Source: Macrostomum hystrix (Eukaryota > Platyhelminthes > Macrostomidae). From it: DNA of 64,000 nt. Below are positions 1 through 11,185 of the stretch, in pieces. The notes beneath the pieces are model-generated. The model made no database searches. It had not been told where the DNA came from and saw only the letters and a program-made list of their open reading frames with translations. Positions within the stretch are counted from its first letter, which is position 1; each line of letters begins with the position of its first letter. The stretch spans positions 11,254,001 to 11,318,000 of the forward strand of contig CATNEN010000039.1 in the NCBI GenBank assembly GCA_950097015.1. The letters run 5' to 3'. The translations under genes were made by a program, and so were the position numbers.

Positions 1-410
1 TCTTGGAAAATCTATTAAAGGCTAGTTTTTTTTCTGAAAAATCCACTAGTTAACAATATAGATACTTTTTCTAAAGCTTTCATGGTCATGCAAAATAGAA
101 TAAAAGAACAGTATTGGATGTGTTTCAAATAAAAAGTTTGGACCTATAGACATTATGTCAAATAAACTGATGTTAGGACATTGATAGGCCTACTGACTTT
201 TTATGCCTATATAGTTATGCCAACATCATTTTGACTTCTTATTTCATGCCAGAAATTTCTCGCATGAACCACATGATGTAGACTATGGTGCATTAAAAGT
301 GTTTTTAAACAAAAGTTTTCTAATGCCCATTGAGATGGTCCAAATAGACCAAAAGCATTTTTTAATTTTCAATCCTAATATTTCAGACTATTTATTTATT
401 CCAACATAAT
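1..410. other. AT-rich 5' edge, no gene seen
   Basis: I see no coding region, RNA gene or clear repeat here. The sequence is AT-rich and leads into a SINE copy. Confidence 0.5.
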
Positions 411-722
411 CAGGTGAGCAGTCTGGGCATTTGCCTTTTACAACAAGGTCCCTGGGCTTAATTCTATTGCAAGGCCACATTCATTTGGGTTGCAGAGAAG
501 GCTTGTGATCATGTCATGCAATTTACACCATCGAGGACCAATCTCCTAGGCAAGGTGAAAGTGTAAACTGCCTGACAATGAGAAAGTCAGGGCATATGTA
601 CACAACCCTGTGTGAGTGTGTGCCTGTGTACAGTATCTGTGTATGTAGGCCCTATGCTTAGGAGTCAGTGCAATTGACACAATTGCACATTCGCCTACAG
701 CCCTCCAATAATAATTATTCTT
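411..722 (+). mobile_element. SINE family A, diverged copy
   Basis: This shares ordered blocks with the other family A copies: a degenerate tRNA-like head, a 'ggccacattcatttggg' block, an 'actgcctgacaatgagaaag' block, a GT-rich segment and an end close to 'gccctcca' plus an AT tail. The B-box region is decayed, so this is an old copy. A short open frame on the minus strand is an incidental reading of it. Confidence 0.75.
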
Positions 723-1190
723 ATAAATGCAGTATTTGCTAAAGGCAGTCAAGCTGAAATTGCATTAAAGTGTTACATTTTATTTTATTTTTTCCAGCTA
801 GTAATTATGTTAACTTTAATTGTTCAGAGTTTGCTGTCTATAGCTGCTATATAATTATGATGTATAAGCATTGCAATATCAATTCAAATGCAACAAGAAT
901 GCCAAAATAAGGCATCAAGTGTCTGTATGTGCACAAAAGTTGACATTCTGTCAGCTTATTGTTACATTAATGACACCTGCCTGAGTTGGATTGACACCTG
1001 CCAACGTCCTGAAGGTTGGGCTCAGGTGTCTAGAGGCAATTCTCAGCTAACTACGAAAAGAAAATTTGACAGCAACATGGAACTTAACAGGGTAAGATTT
1101 ATTTCCAAGAAATATGTGTAAGCTAATCACTAGGCTTATGAATAAATTTCAATATGCAACCAACTTCAAGCAAAACCAACCATACTTTAT

Positions 1191-1445
1191 CAACCCATCA
1201 ATCATAATTAATCAACCAATCAACACAAACCAGCCGCTATCAACCCATCAATCACTATTAATCAATCAACACAAACCAGCCACTATCAACCCATCAATCA
1301 CTATTAATCAATCAACACAAACCAGCCGCTATCAACCCATCAATCACTATTAATCAATCAACACAAACCAGCCGCTATCAACCCATCAATCACTATTAAT
1401 CAATCAACACAAACCAGCCGCTATCAACCCATCTATCAATCACTA
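1191..1445. repeat. Minisatellite, 46-bp unit
   Basis: About five and a half tandem copies of a 46-base unit, rich in 'caatcaatca' and 'aaccagccgctat'. It lies just upstream of the first recognised RalGPS exon, and the open frame through it is incidental. Confidence 0.9.
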
Positions 1446-1594
1446 TTAATGAATCAATCAATCAACCGAATTTTATCAGTCAAGTTAGTCAACACTATGT
1501 TGTTAATCGTTACGAACCGATCCTCATCAATAACAATCAATAAATCGCCATCAATAAAACAGGAGTCCCTAGACCGAACAGACGGTCTTGTCAG

Positions 1595-4500
1595 CTGTTT
1601 CGGTGTTGGCGGTACAGGCTGTGTCTCGAGGACAAAGCGCAGAGACTCATTGCCTAGCCCATCATCGGAGCATTTTTCTGGATTCTTTGCTGAGTCCGCA
1701 GCCTCCGAACTTACTCAACAGCAGCAGCAGCAGCAGCTACTCTCCGATCACGAAAATGTGCTGTTTGAGCTTACCAGGGTACCAGCCGAAGATTTGGCTA
1801 AGGAGCTCACGCTGATATTTATGCGGGACTTTCAGGTCAGACCTAGAATCTCTTACTATCTAAATTTCAAGTCTGAAATTGTTTAAAACCGACTTTTTTA
1901 CTTTTATTCAGTCATCTCGGGTTGAAATCTCTTTTGGAATCAGTTAAACATGGTTTATTTTGCGTTTCAGATCTCCAGTGTGAGTTTTGATCTGTGAGAT
2001 CTCCAGTGTGAGTTTTGATCTGTGAGATCTCCAGTATGAGTTTTGATCTGTGAGATCTCCAGTGTGAGTTTTGATCTGTGAGATCTCCAGTATGAGTTTT
2101 GATCTGTGAGATCTCCAGTGTGAGTTTTGATCTGTGAGATCTCCAGTGTGAGTTTTGATCTGTGAGATCTCCAGTGTGAGTTTTGATCTGTGAGATCTCC
2201 AGTGTGAGTTTTGATCTGTGAGATCTCCAGTATGAGTTTTGATCTGTGAGATCTCCAGTGTGAGTTTTGATCTGTGAGATCTCCAGTGTGAGTTTTGATC
2301 TGTGAGATCTCCAGTGTGAGTTTTGATCTGTGATATCTCCAGTGTGAGTTTTGATCTGTGAGATCTCCAGTGTTAGTTTTGATCTGTTCTGATATCTAAG
2401 TGTGCTCTGAGGTGACTTAATTGTGGTCTCAAATTAGGCCCCAACTGACAACTGTCCGTGCTCAAACAACAGGCCATCACGCCAGACGAGCTCATTGGCC
2501 TGGGCTGGTCCAAGCGTGACAAGCTGACCCGGGCGCCCAACATTGTGAAGTTCACTCTGCTGTTTAATCGCGTCAACTTCTGGGCCCAACGCTGCATCCT
2601 GGAGGCCCGTCAGCTGCAGCACCGGGCTGCTGTCCTGGCCCAGTTCATTCGGCTAGGCAACAAGCTGCTCAAACTGCAAAATCTGCATGCCGCCTTCGCT
2701 GTACTGGCAGCGCTGCAGTCGCAACCAGTCTACCGGCTGAAGCGCACTTGGGCCCTGCTGCCTAGAAAATGCGGCGAAGCATTTCAGCGCCTGGTGGACC
2801 TGTTCTCTGCTGACAATAACCATGATCGGCTGCGGCGCTTCCTTCAGGATGCCCGCCTGCCCATCATCCCTTACCTGGGTGCGTTTGAGGCTTCTGACTT
2901 TCAGGGCTTTCCCTTTACACTAACCTTCAGGGCTTTCCCTTCTCTGACCTTCAGGGCTTTCCCTTTACACTGGCCTTCAGGGCTTTCCCTTCTCTGACCT
3001 TCAGGGCTTTCCCTTTACACTGGCCTTCAGGGCTTTCCCTTTACACTGGCCTTCAGGGCTTTCCCTTCTCTGACCTTCAGGGCTTTCCCTTCACTGACCT
3101 TCAGGGCTTTCCCTTCTCTGACCTTCAGGGCTTTCCCTTCTCTGACCTTCAGGGCTTTCCCTTCTCTGACCTTCAGGGCTTTCCCTTTACACTAACCTTC
3201 AGGTCTTTCCCTTCTCTGACCTTCAGGGCTTTCCCTTTACACTGGCCTTCAGGGCTTTCCCTTTACACTGGCCTTCAGGGCTTTCCCTTCTCTGACCTTC
3301 AGGGCTTTCCCTTCTCTGACCTTCAGGGCTTTCCCTTTACACTAACCTTCAGGTCTTTCCCTTCTCTGACCTTCAGGGCTTTCCCTTTACACTGGCCTTC
3401 AGGGCTTTCCCTTTACACTGGCCTTCAGGGCTTTCCCTTCTCTGACCTTCAGGGCTTTCCCTTTACACTGGCCTTCAGGGCTTTCCCTTTACACTGGCCT
3501 TCAGGGCTTTCCCTTCTCTGACCTTCAGGGCTTTCCCTTCTCTGACCTTCAGGGCTTTCCCTTTACACTGGCCTTCAGGGCTTTCCCTTTACACTGGCCT
3601 TCAGGGCTTTCCCTTTACACTGGCCTTCAGGGCTTTCCCTTTACACTGGCCTTCAGGGCTTTCCCTTTACACTGGCCTTCAGGGCATTCCCTTCACTGAC
3701 CTTCAGGGCTTTCCCTTCACTGACCTTCAGGGCTTTCCCTTCACTGACCTTCAGGGCTTTCCCTTTGTAAAGGCTTTAGTTAGTAGTCGAAAGTAATGCT
3801 CAACTGAACGCTGCCCAGCGGGCGACACGTTATATTTGATGGATCGATATTTTGAAGTGGGGGTACGGCAGGGTAGAGTTGATAGCTGAGCGCGCGTGTA
3901 AGGCGCTGATTGGCTGGAGCGATCAGACACAAAGGGAGGCGAAGTAAACAGTACGCAAGCCTTACACCCTTTACTGATCTTCAGGGCTTTCCCTTCACTG
4001 ACCTTCAGGGCTTTACCTTCTCTGACCTTCAGGGCTTTCCCTTCACTGACCTTCAGGGCTTTCCCTTTGTTAATCCGTGTTTTTAACACTAATGTGTTCG
4101 TCAGGTCTGTACATGAACGATCTGGTGTACATCGACGCCTGCTACCCCAGTTCAGGGGGGCTGCTGGAGACCCAGTCTCGCACGGACCAGATGAACAACA
4201 TCTGTCGAATCATTTCAGAGAATCAACAGTCAATCTATAGTGAGCATTTTTCAGCATTATATTAAGCAATTAGGAGAAAGGCAAAATGACGAAGCATCTC
4301 CTGTTTTTTCGCAGTCTTTCCCAGCAAGCCTCACATTAGACGCTACCTGGAGTCGCAGAGCTATCTGGAAGAGATGCAGAGCCTAATAGAGACTGAGAAC
4401 TACAATCTTTCGCTAGAGCTGGAGCCTAAGCAAGGCTCGGACAGTCAGCTGATTGGCGGCCGGTCGCCAGGGCTACAGGAAGGCGACTCGCGGCGACAGC

Positions 4501-7500
4501 AGCAGCGCCCTGTCATTGGCCAGCATTATCAGCAGCCAGATTCTATGCAGCTGAGGCCTCCGCTAATCGCCGACTATGGCAATGTCTACGGAAATGGCGC
4601 CAACTGCGTCACCGTTATTTCTCACCGCAAATCCAAGAGTATGGGAGATGCGTGAGTTAGATTTCATGCTGCTCACGGCTATGAAGAGAGAGGATACAGT
4701 ACAGGCGGTTGAGGGAAATAGAGCAGGTGTTAGAGTGGGACAGGACAGGTGTTAGAATGGGACAGAACAGGTGTTAAAATGGGACACAACAGGTGTAAGA
4801 ATGGGACACAACAGGTGTTAGAATGGGACACAACAGGTGTTAGGATGGGACAGAACAGATGGTTTGTGAACAGGTGGTAGATGGGTAGAGAACAGGTGGC
4901 AGATGGGTAGAGAACAGGTGTTAGATGGGTAGAGATGGGTAGAGAACAGGTGTTAGATGGATAGAGAACAGGTGTTAGATGGGTAGAGATGGGGAGAGAA
5001 CAGGTGGCAGATGGGTAGGGATGGGGAGAGAACAGGTAAACCTGGATTTCTGGGCTTTCTGTACATTTCAGTTTTTTCGATGTTTATCAATCAACATCCG
5101 AGACAGATTCGCCGCCAACGTGAGAGAGACCCTGTGCTATTTGTTCCTAGACGTTTAGCTCTTTATTTGTTTGCGGTCACATTATATTTGATTTCACTTT
5201 TTGCTCTAATGAGACAAGATCGTCATGTTGTTAGGCACCTAAACACAATTCTCTATCCTTGTTCCTCTCACTGCAGACCCAATAACTAGTAAGACAATCC
5301 GTAGCAGAAATGGCAGTTCCAAATCAGAGAATGGCACTATCAATAACAGAAATGGCAGTTCCAAATCAGAGAATGGCACTATCAATAACAGAAATGGCAG
5401 TTCCAAATCAGAGAATGGCACTATCAATAACAGAAATGGCAGTTCCAAATCAGAGAATGGCACTATCAATAACAGAAATGGCAGTTCCAAATCAGAGAAT
5501 GGCACTATCAATAACAGAAATGGCAGTTTCCGATTGAAGAATGGCACTATCTGTAGCAGAAATGGCAGTTTCCGATTGAAGAATGGCACTATCTGTAGCA
5601 GAAATGGCAGTTTCCGATTGAAGAATGGCATTATCAATAACTAAAATGGCAGTTTCCGATTGAAGAATGGCACTATCTGTAGCAGAAATGGCAGTTTCCG
5701 ATTGAAGAATGGCACTATCTGTAGCAGAAATGGCAGTTTCCGATTGAAGAATGGCATTATCAATAACTAAAATGGCTGTTTCCGATTGAAGAATGGCACT
5801 ATCTGTAGCAGAAATGGCAGTTTCATAGTTTTTTTATTTATTATAAGTTAAAAGAACTCCTGGCTTAATTACATTTGAGCACACTCCCACATCTCGGCAG
5901 GTCTGCAATGCAGGGCTACGGTGTCTACAACAATGGCTCAAGCCCAGCTAGAAAGCCGGTCGCCGCAGCTGCAGCCGTCGCCGGCATCAACCCAGTTCTG
6001 CTGAGCATGTCCGCCAATCAGCGCAATGTGATGGACGCGCGCAGGAATCTCATTGACGATTCGCTGCCCGAGTCCAGTGAGTCCTGCTAGTTGCTATGGA
6101 AACCGAATGCCTGTTCAACGATTGTCTCCCGATCCAGTCCCGACTCTTAAACAAGAATAATACAGTCAGTACATTGACTATAAGAGTGAGCGCTGACGCG
6201 TCGAACTTGTGGGCGTCCTTTAGTCTACCCAGGGGTCGGCAAACTTACTAACATAAGAGATGTGTCACATGGGCCGCATTGACAGTAAAATATGAGATAA
6301 GGAGGGATGCGACACATGAGAGATGAGACAGGGGATAGATAAGACAGGGGAGAGATAAGATAGGGGAGAGATGAGACAGGGGAGAGATAAGACACGGGAT
6401 AGATAAGACAGGGGAGAGATAAGACACGGGATAGATGAGACACGGGATAGATAAGACAGGCGAGAGATAAGACACGGGATAGATGAGACAGGGGAGAGAT
6501 ATGACACGGGATAGATGAGACACGGGATAGATACGACAGGCGAGAGATAAGACACGGGATAGATAAGACAGGGAAGAGATATGACACTGGATAGATGAGA
6601 CAGGGGAGAGATAAGACACGGGATAGATGAGACACGGGATAGATAAGACAGGCGAGAGATAAGATAGGGGAGAGATGAGACAGGGGAGAGATAAGACACG
6701 GGATAGATAAGACGGGAGAGATAAGACACGGGATAGATGAGACAGGGGAGAGATATGACACGGGATAGATAAGACAGGCGAGAGATAAGACACGGGATAG
6801 ATAAGACAGGGGAGAGATAAGACACGGGATAGATAAGACACGGGATAGATGAGACAGGGGAGAGATATGAAACGGGATAGATGAGACAGGGGAGAGATAT
6901 GACACGGGATAGATGAGACAGGCGAGAGATAAGATAGGGGAGAGATGAGACAGGGGAGAGATAAGATAGGGGAGAGATAAGACACGGGATAGATAAGACA
7001 GGGGAGAGATAAGACACGGGATAGATAAGACAGGCGAGAGATAAGACAGGGAAGAGATATGACACGGGATAGATGAGACAGGGGAGAGATAAGACACGGG
7101 ATAGATAAGACAGGCGAGAGATAAGATAGGGGAGAGATGAGACAGGGGAGAGATAAGACACGGGATAGATGAGACAGGGGAGAGATATGACACGGGATAG
7201 ATGAGACACGGGATAGATAAGACACGGGATAGATAAGACAGGCGAGAGATAAGACACGGGATAGATAAGACAGGGAAGAGATATGACACGGGATAGATGA
7301 GACAGGGGAGAGATAAGACACGGGATAGATGAGACACGGGATAGATAAGACACGGGATAGATGAGACAGGGGAGAGATAAGACACGGGATAGATAAGACA
7401 GGGGAGAGATAAGACACGGGATAGATAAGACAGGGGAGAGATAAGACACGGGATAGATAAGACAGGGGAGAGATAAGACACGGGATAGATAAGACACGGG

Positions 7501-9562
7501 ATAGATGAGACAGGGGAGAGATAAGCACGGGAGGAGTAAGACACGGGAGAGACGAGACCGAGCAAAGGTGACACGGGAAAGACAAAACAGGATACTGAAT
7601 CTGTCGGCAGGGGCAACGGGCCGGATTTGAGAGCTTCAAAGGCCGCATCTTGCACGCGGGCTGGAGTTTGCCGGCATCTTGATCTAACCTCACAATTCCT
7701 ACTCAAACTCAATATTCAGCTGCCGACATCAGCAACCTCAGTCTGTGCTCCATAGCGGCGACATCCGCCGCGCCCGCCGTCTCCGTCTCCGCCGCTACGC
7801 CGCCCTCTCCGAAGCCGCAGCCGCCATCGTCTCCGACCCTATCGCTGTTGAGAAATTCAAAAAAAGTTAGTTCTGAGGCCCTCCTTGCTAATTGAGCAGA
7901 GCGAGGGAATGATTGAGCCGGTTAAACCTCTGAGACCTGAAGTGCTTATTTAATAAATAATAAATAAGGGGGATGGCAGCGAGATGAAGATGTAGAAACG
8001 GTGGAACATTTGGTAGATTAGAAAAGAAAATTGGTAAATTGGTAGAGAACAGGTGGTTGATGGAGAGAGAACAGTTGGTAGAGGGAAGAAGGGAGGTAGT
8101 AGAGTTGAGAAAGCAGGTAGTAGAGTTTTAAAAAGCTGATAGTAGAGTGGAGAAAGCAGATAGTAGAGTGGAGAAAGCAGATAGTAGAGTGGAGAAAGCA
8201 GGTAGTAGAGTGGAGAAAGCAGGTAGGGGAGAGAACAGAGATACAGGGGGAGAGAACAGGTGGTGGAGGGGGAGAGAACAGAGATATTGGGGGAGAAAAC
8301 TGGTGGTGGAGGGGGAGAGAACAGTGATACAGGGGGAGAGAACAGGTGGTGGAGGGGGGAGAACAGGTGGTGGAGGGGAGAGAACAGAGATAGGGGAGGC
8401 ACGAAATGGAGTGTGCTGCGATGAACGATACAGGGTCATCTGATAGGGGGTGGAGTTAGCAAACGAACGATGCGGAAATAACGGGCGGGTCGCAAAGGAT
8501 CAATAGTCGATGCAATGTACACAGGTGACAGGAAAAAGCGGGGCATTAGCAAATGGCCATCGCCTCAGCGGCTTGCTCTGCTTCCACAGGCTGCCAGTTG
8601 CAGCTTCAACGATTCGCCCGGCTCCCAGCCGCAGCCGCCTAACCAGATTCGCGTGCCGCTGACAGCGCCCTTGGAGCCGCTTTGCCGCGGCCCGCTAGAG
8701 CGAAAGTCCATCTTCAAACTGGGCAGGCGGCAGTCCAGATCCCGCTACCAGAGATTCTGGGCTGAGTTAAGCCTCACTGCCACTGGCCCGGAGCTGCGGC
8801 TGTATCCGCCCAGCCAGCGACTCCTCCTGCCTTCGTCCGCTGCCGGCGCCGATCGTCGGCACTACAAGGAGGCTTGGAAGCACTCGCAGCCGTTGGCCAA
8901 CGCGTCACTGGTTGAGGACGTCAGCGAGGCTGACACTGCGCCAGCTGCCGGCGGCTCTCGTGGAAAGCGAACCGCCTTTCAGATTAACTTTGACGACCAG
9001 TGCGGTGAGCTGAGTTCCATTCTCATATCCCATTCTCATATCATATCCATTCTGTTATCCTATTCTCATATCCCAGTCTCATGTCCCATTCTCATATCCC
9101 ATTTTGTTATCCCATTCTCATATCCCATTTTGTTATCCCAGTCTCATATCCCATTCTCATATTCCGTCCTCCCTTTTCTCAAATTATTCATTGCACTAAT
9201 CTCTAGCAGTTTGTCAAGATCCCGTTTTCCTAGAAATGCAAGCTAAATCCCTACAATGGGCACGTGCTCATGCAGATGGCGCAATCGCCAGGCACCACAC
9301 CTCGCTATCGGGCCTGAAGTTCAGCAGCTACAAGTACCGTGTCTGTCATGCGAGCTCTAGCCGGCACCATGCGCAGCTGCCCACCCGCGATCAGTGGGTG
9401 GCCGTGATTCGCCAGGCCATCGACATGTGCCGCCAGGAGAAGTCGCTCATTGACTTCAACGACGCGCCCGGAGTCGCTGACTCTGGTCCTCCTGCTTCAG
9501 TAGCGTCCGCCACCACCGCCTCAAGTAGTCGCAGCGCCAGCCTGGAATGGACCTGCCTGTGA
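1595..9562 (+). CDS. RALGPS: RalGPS-type Ral guanine nucleotide exchange factor (RasGEF + PH)
   Basis: Predicted to load GTP onto Ral GTPases at membranes. Exons: 1595-1835, 2473-2878, 4105-4239, 4315-4651, 5901-6076, 7720-7866, 8590-9004 and 9234-9562 (stop). Exons 1-4 encode the RasGEF catalytic domain in family order: a poly-Gln stretch, then 'GLGWSKR', 'KTWALLPRK'-like and 'QMNNICRII'-like blocks. Exon 4 ends in a 'HRKSKSMG' motif also found in vertebrate RalGPS. Exon 5 carries '[10 protein letters not shown]', and exon 6 a PxxP-rich stretch ([13 protein letters not shown]) suited to SH3 binding. Exons 7-8 form the C-terminal PH domain, starting 'GPLERKS'. No Ras-exchanger motif (REM) is seen, as expected for RalGPS. 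All junction phases agree except exon 6 to 7, which is one base out, so a microexon or alternative site may be missing. The start is uncertain: in-frame ATGs at 1449 and 1497 read through low-complexity sequence, and a splice acceptor at 1594 is equally possible. Confidence 0.88.
1971..2386. repeat. Minisatellite, 28-bp unit, RalGPS intron 1
   Basis: About 15 head-to-tail copies of a 28-base unit containing 'agatctccagtgtgag' and 'ttttgatctgtg', with few substitutions. It fills most of the intron between 1836 and 2472. Confidence 0.95.
2902..4072. repeat. Minisatellite, 24-26 bp units, RalGPS intron 2
   Basis: More than 35 copies built on 'ccttcagggctttccctt', with two interleaved variants ending in a 'tctctga' or a 'tacactgg' type. 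A unique stretch at about 3772-3975 interrupts the array, which resumes up to 4072. Exon 3 begins 33 bases further on. Confidence 0.95.
4735..5036. repeat. Minisatellite, about 23-26 bp units, RalGPS intron 4
   Basis: Tandem units of the form 'acaggtgttagaatgggac' that shift into 'gggtagagaacaggtgttag' units. The gradual change suggests repeated slippage or unequal exchange. Confidence 0.85.
5303..5825. repeat. Minisatellite, 42-bp unit, RalGPS intron 4
   Basis: About 12 copies of a 42-base unit combining 'aaatggcagttccaaatcag' with 'agaatggcactatcaataac'. A second subtype carrying 'tttccgattgaag' takes over in the right half. Because 42 is a multiple of three, a frame stays open on each strand, but no function is implied. 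Confidence 0.95.
6230..7681. mobile_element. Probable non-autonomous hAT element with a 16-bp minisatellite core
   Basis: The left end is CAGGGGTCGGCAAAC, a typical hAT terminal inverted repeat start. The right end, GTTTGCCGGCATCTTG, is its imperfect inverse. Flanking octamers 'agtctacc' (6222-6229) and 'atctaacc' (7682-7689) look like a decayed 8-bp target-site duplication. Between subterminal blocks ('gggccgcattgacagtaaaa' on the left, a stretch with 'ccggatttgagagcttcaaa' on the right) lies about 1.25 kb of a 16-base tandem repeat alternating 'acacgggatagataag' and 'acaggggagagataag'. No transposase is present. It sits in RalGPS intron 5, 38 bases before the next exon. Confidence 0.7.
8040..8395. 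repeat. Tandem purine-rich repeats, RalGPS intron 6
   Basis: About five 21-base units with 'agtagagtggagaaagcag' (near 8123-8225) give way to 'gagagaacaggtggtggag' units. The strand is almost pure purine. Open frames on both strands here reflect repeat composition. Confidence 0.85.
9014..9176. repeat. Short tandem repeat of 'attctcatatccc', RalGPS intron 7
   Basis: About a dozen imperfect copies of a 13-base unit 'attctcatatccc' and variants with 'ttttgttatccc' fill most of the intron between 9005 and 9233. Confidence 0.85.
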
Positions 9563-9708
9563 CCTGTGGGTGGGCTTGGAAGGCCATCGGTCGCATTTTG
9601 AGTTTTACCTAGCAGAAGTATCACCGGTTAGTTAAACAATTTACCAGTGCAAAACTGGTTTTACCTGTTAACTGTCAATGAAGGATTTCTATGATAATTT
9701 AGCACAAA

Positions 9709-9714
9709 AATAAA
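9709..9714 (+). other. Polyadenylation signal for RalGPS
   Basis: AATAAA lies about 147 bases after the RalGPS stop, the first such hexamer downstream. Confidence 0.6.
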
Positions 9715-9719
9715 ATTCT

Positions 9720-11185
9720 AGATAAAAATAACAGCTTGCTAACATAAATAATTTGATGATTTGAAAATGGCAGTTAAAAATTTAAATGCCTTCAAAAATG
9801 GCACTGGCAATCTGGCAATAGTCGATAAAAATGGCGCCCAATTGCTGTGCGATTAAATAATTTCAATCATATGTTTTTCCTTTCGCGTCATTCAGCTACA
9901 AAAAATCGTACATAAGATTCGCTACTTACAGATGGATTTATATATTAGTTGCTTGTCGACTGTCTCACTTGTGATACTAGTAGCTTGACTGATGTTTAAC
10001 CACAGCTTTTTGTTTGTTTGTTTTTTGTTTATCTGTTCTCGTGATCGCGTGTCTACAAAGATGCTCATTGAAATGCTCATTTAATAGATGAAATAAAATC
10101 CCAGCTTTTCTTTTTTAATAATAAATCTATCTATACAATCCAAATCCTGCTTGTTAGAAACGTTATTTTTTTGTTTTTTTACCCTTGTTAAATCTTGAAA
10201 CTTTTCGTTCGTACTACTGGTGCGCTACTTCGTAAGTAGTAAAATTCGCTTTTGCTAGTTTTTTCAACAATCAATTGAAAGTTTTCTGTTTGCTGTTGTT
10301 AGTTTTCAAATAGATAGGGACACAACTCACTGCTTTCCGCTTTCAATCATTCGATTAGTTTTTCTATTTTTACTATTTTTTTAATGCTGTAAGGCGCCGC
10401 GCCACTTCTTGCTTGTTCACTTGTGCTAGCCATGCTACTGGGCACCATAGCTTTAAACCTGTACATTGTGTAATGCCCCGGTACGCATTGTGGCCTATCT
10501 GAAACTCATTTTCCATGGTCACCGCTGCTTCGCTGGCAATTCCGTTGTTTATCGTTTATCAACAATGCCACCCCAAAAATCATTCGCCTAGTTAACCGCC
10601 TGTACAAATTGTCACATGATTGTCTCAACGAACTGTTTGTGCTGAAAAATGCTCGCACAAATTCTAATATACTTTCACTATAATTAATAACTTCTTCATT
10701 CGACGAGTTGTTTTAGATTTTTGAGTTTTGAAAAATGACAAACGGTTTCAGCGTTCTCTGAGTTCACGTTTTTTCCGTCACTTCGGTGCTACTGCAAGTA
10801 GTGTCATGCAGGATTGACTCAGCTCGTGTCTCGCATTTTGCAATTCGTTCGCATTTGCAAATCCCCTGTCAAATCAATCATCCTTGCCGCTGTGTTCACT
10901 CGACTGTGGCTGACTGACAAAGCAACCGGGAGGGAGGTGGGGTGGGTGGGAGAACGTTTCGAGAAATTCAAGTAGAAATTTGAGACAAATTCTACTTTAT
11001 AAATCAATGCCGCATGGTGTGCTCATGCCTCACACTGCAGCTGTCTGTGGAGCCGCAAACACAACCAATCATAAAGCAAAGACTGGCGAGTCGCTGCTTT
11101 TAAACGCGGCCAGATGGGATATTTTTACAACACAGTTTTGTTCCCCACGGTTGGGATCATAGCAGATTTTGGACATTGCTGCATC
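9720..11185. other. Intergenic, no gene seen
   Basis: T-rich sequence between the RalGPS 3' end and the channel gene. I see no coding exon, RNA gene or repeat family copy. The channel promoter should lie here, but I could not identify it. Confidence 0.4.

Noticed and set aside
5239-5637. Open frames on both strands with 14-residue repeats
   Set aside because: The 42-base intronic minisatellite keeps phase; exons on either side are joined by good splice sites.
6225-7712. Long minus-strand open frames (up to 495 codons)
   Set aside because: All three frames are open with the same 16-residue period because of the 16-base unit; no start context, domain or splice structure.
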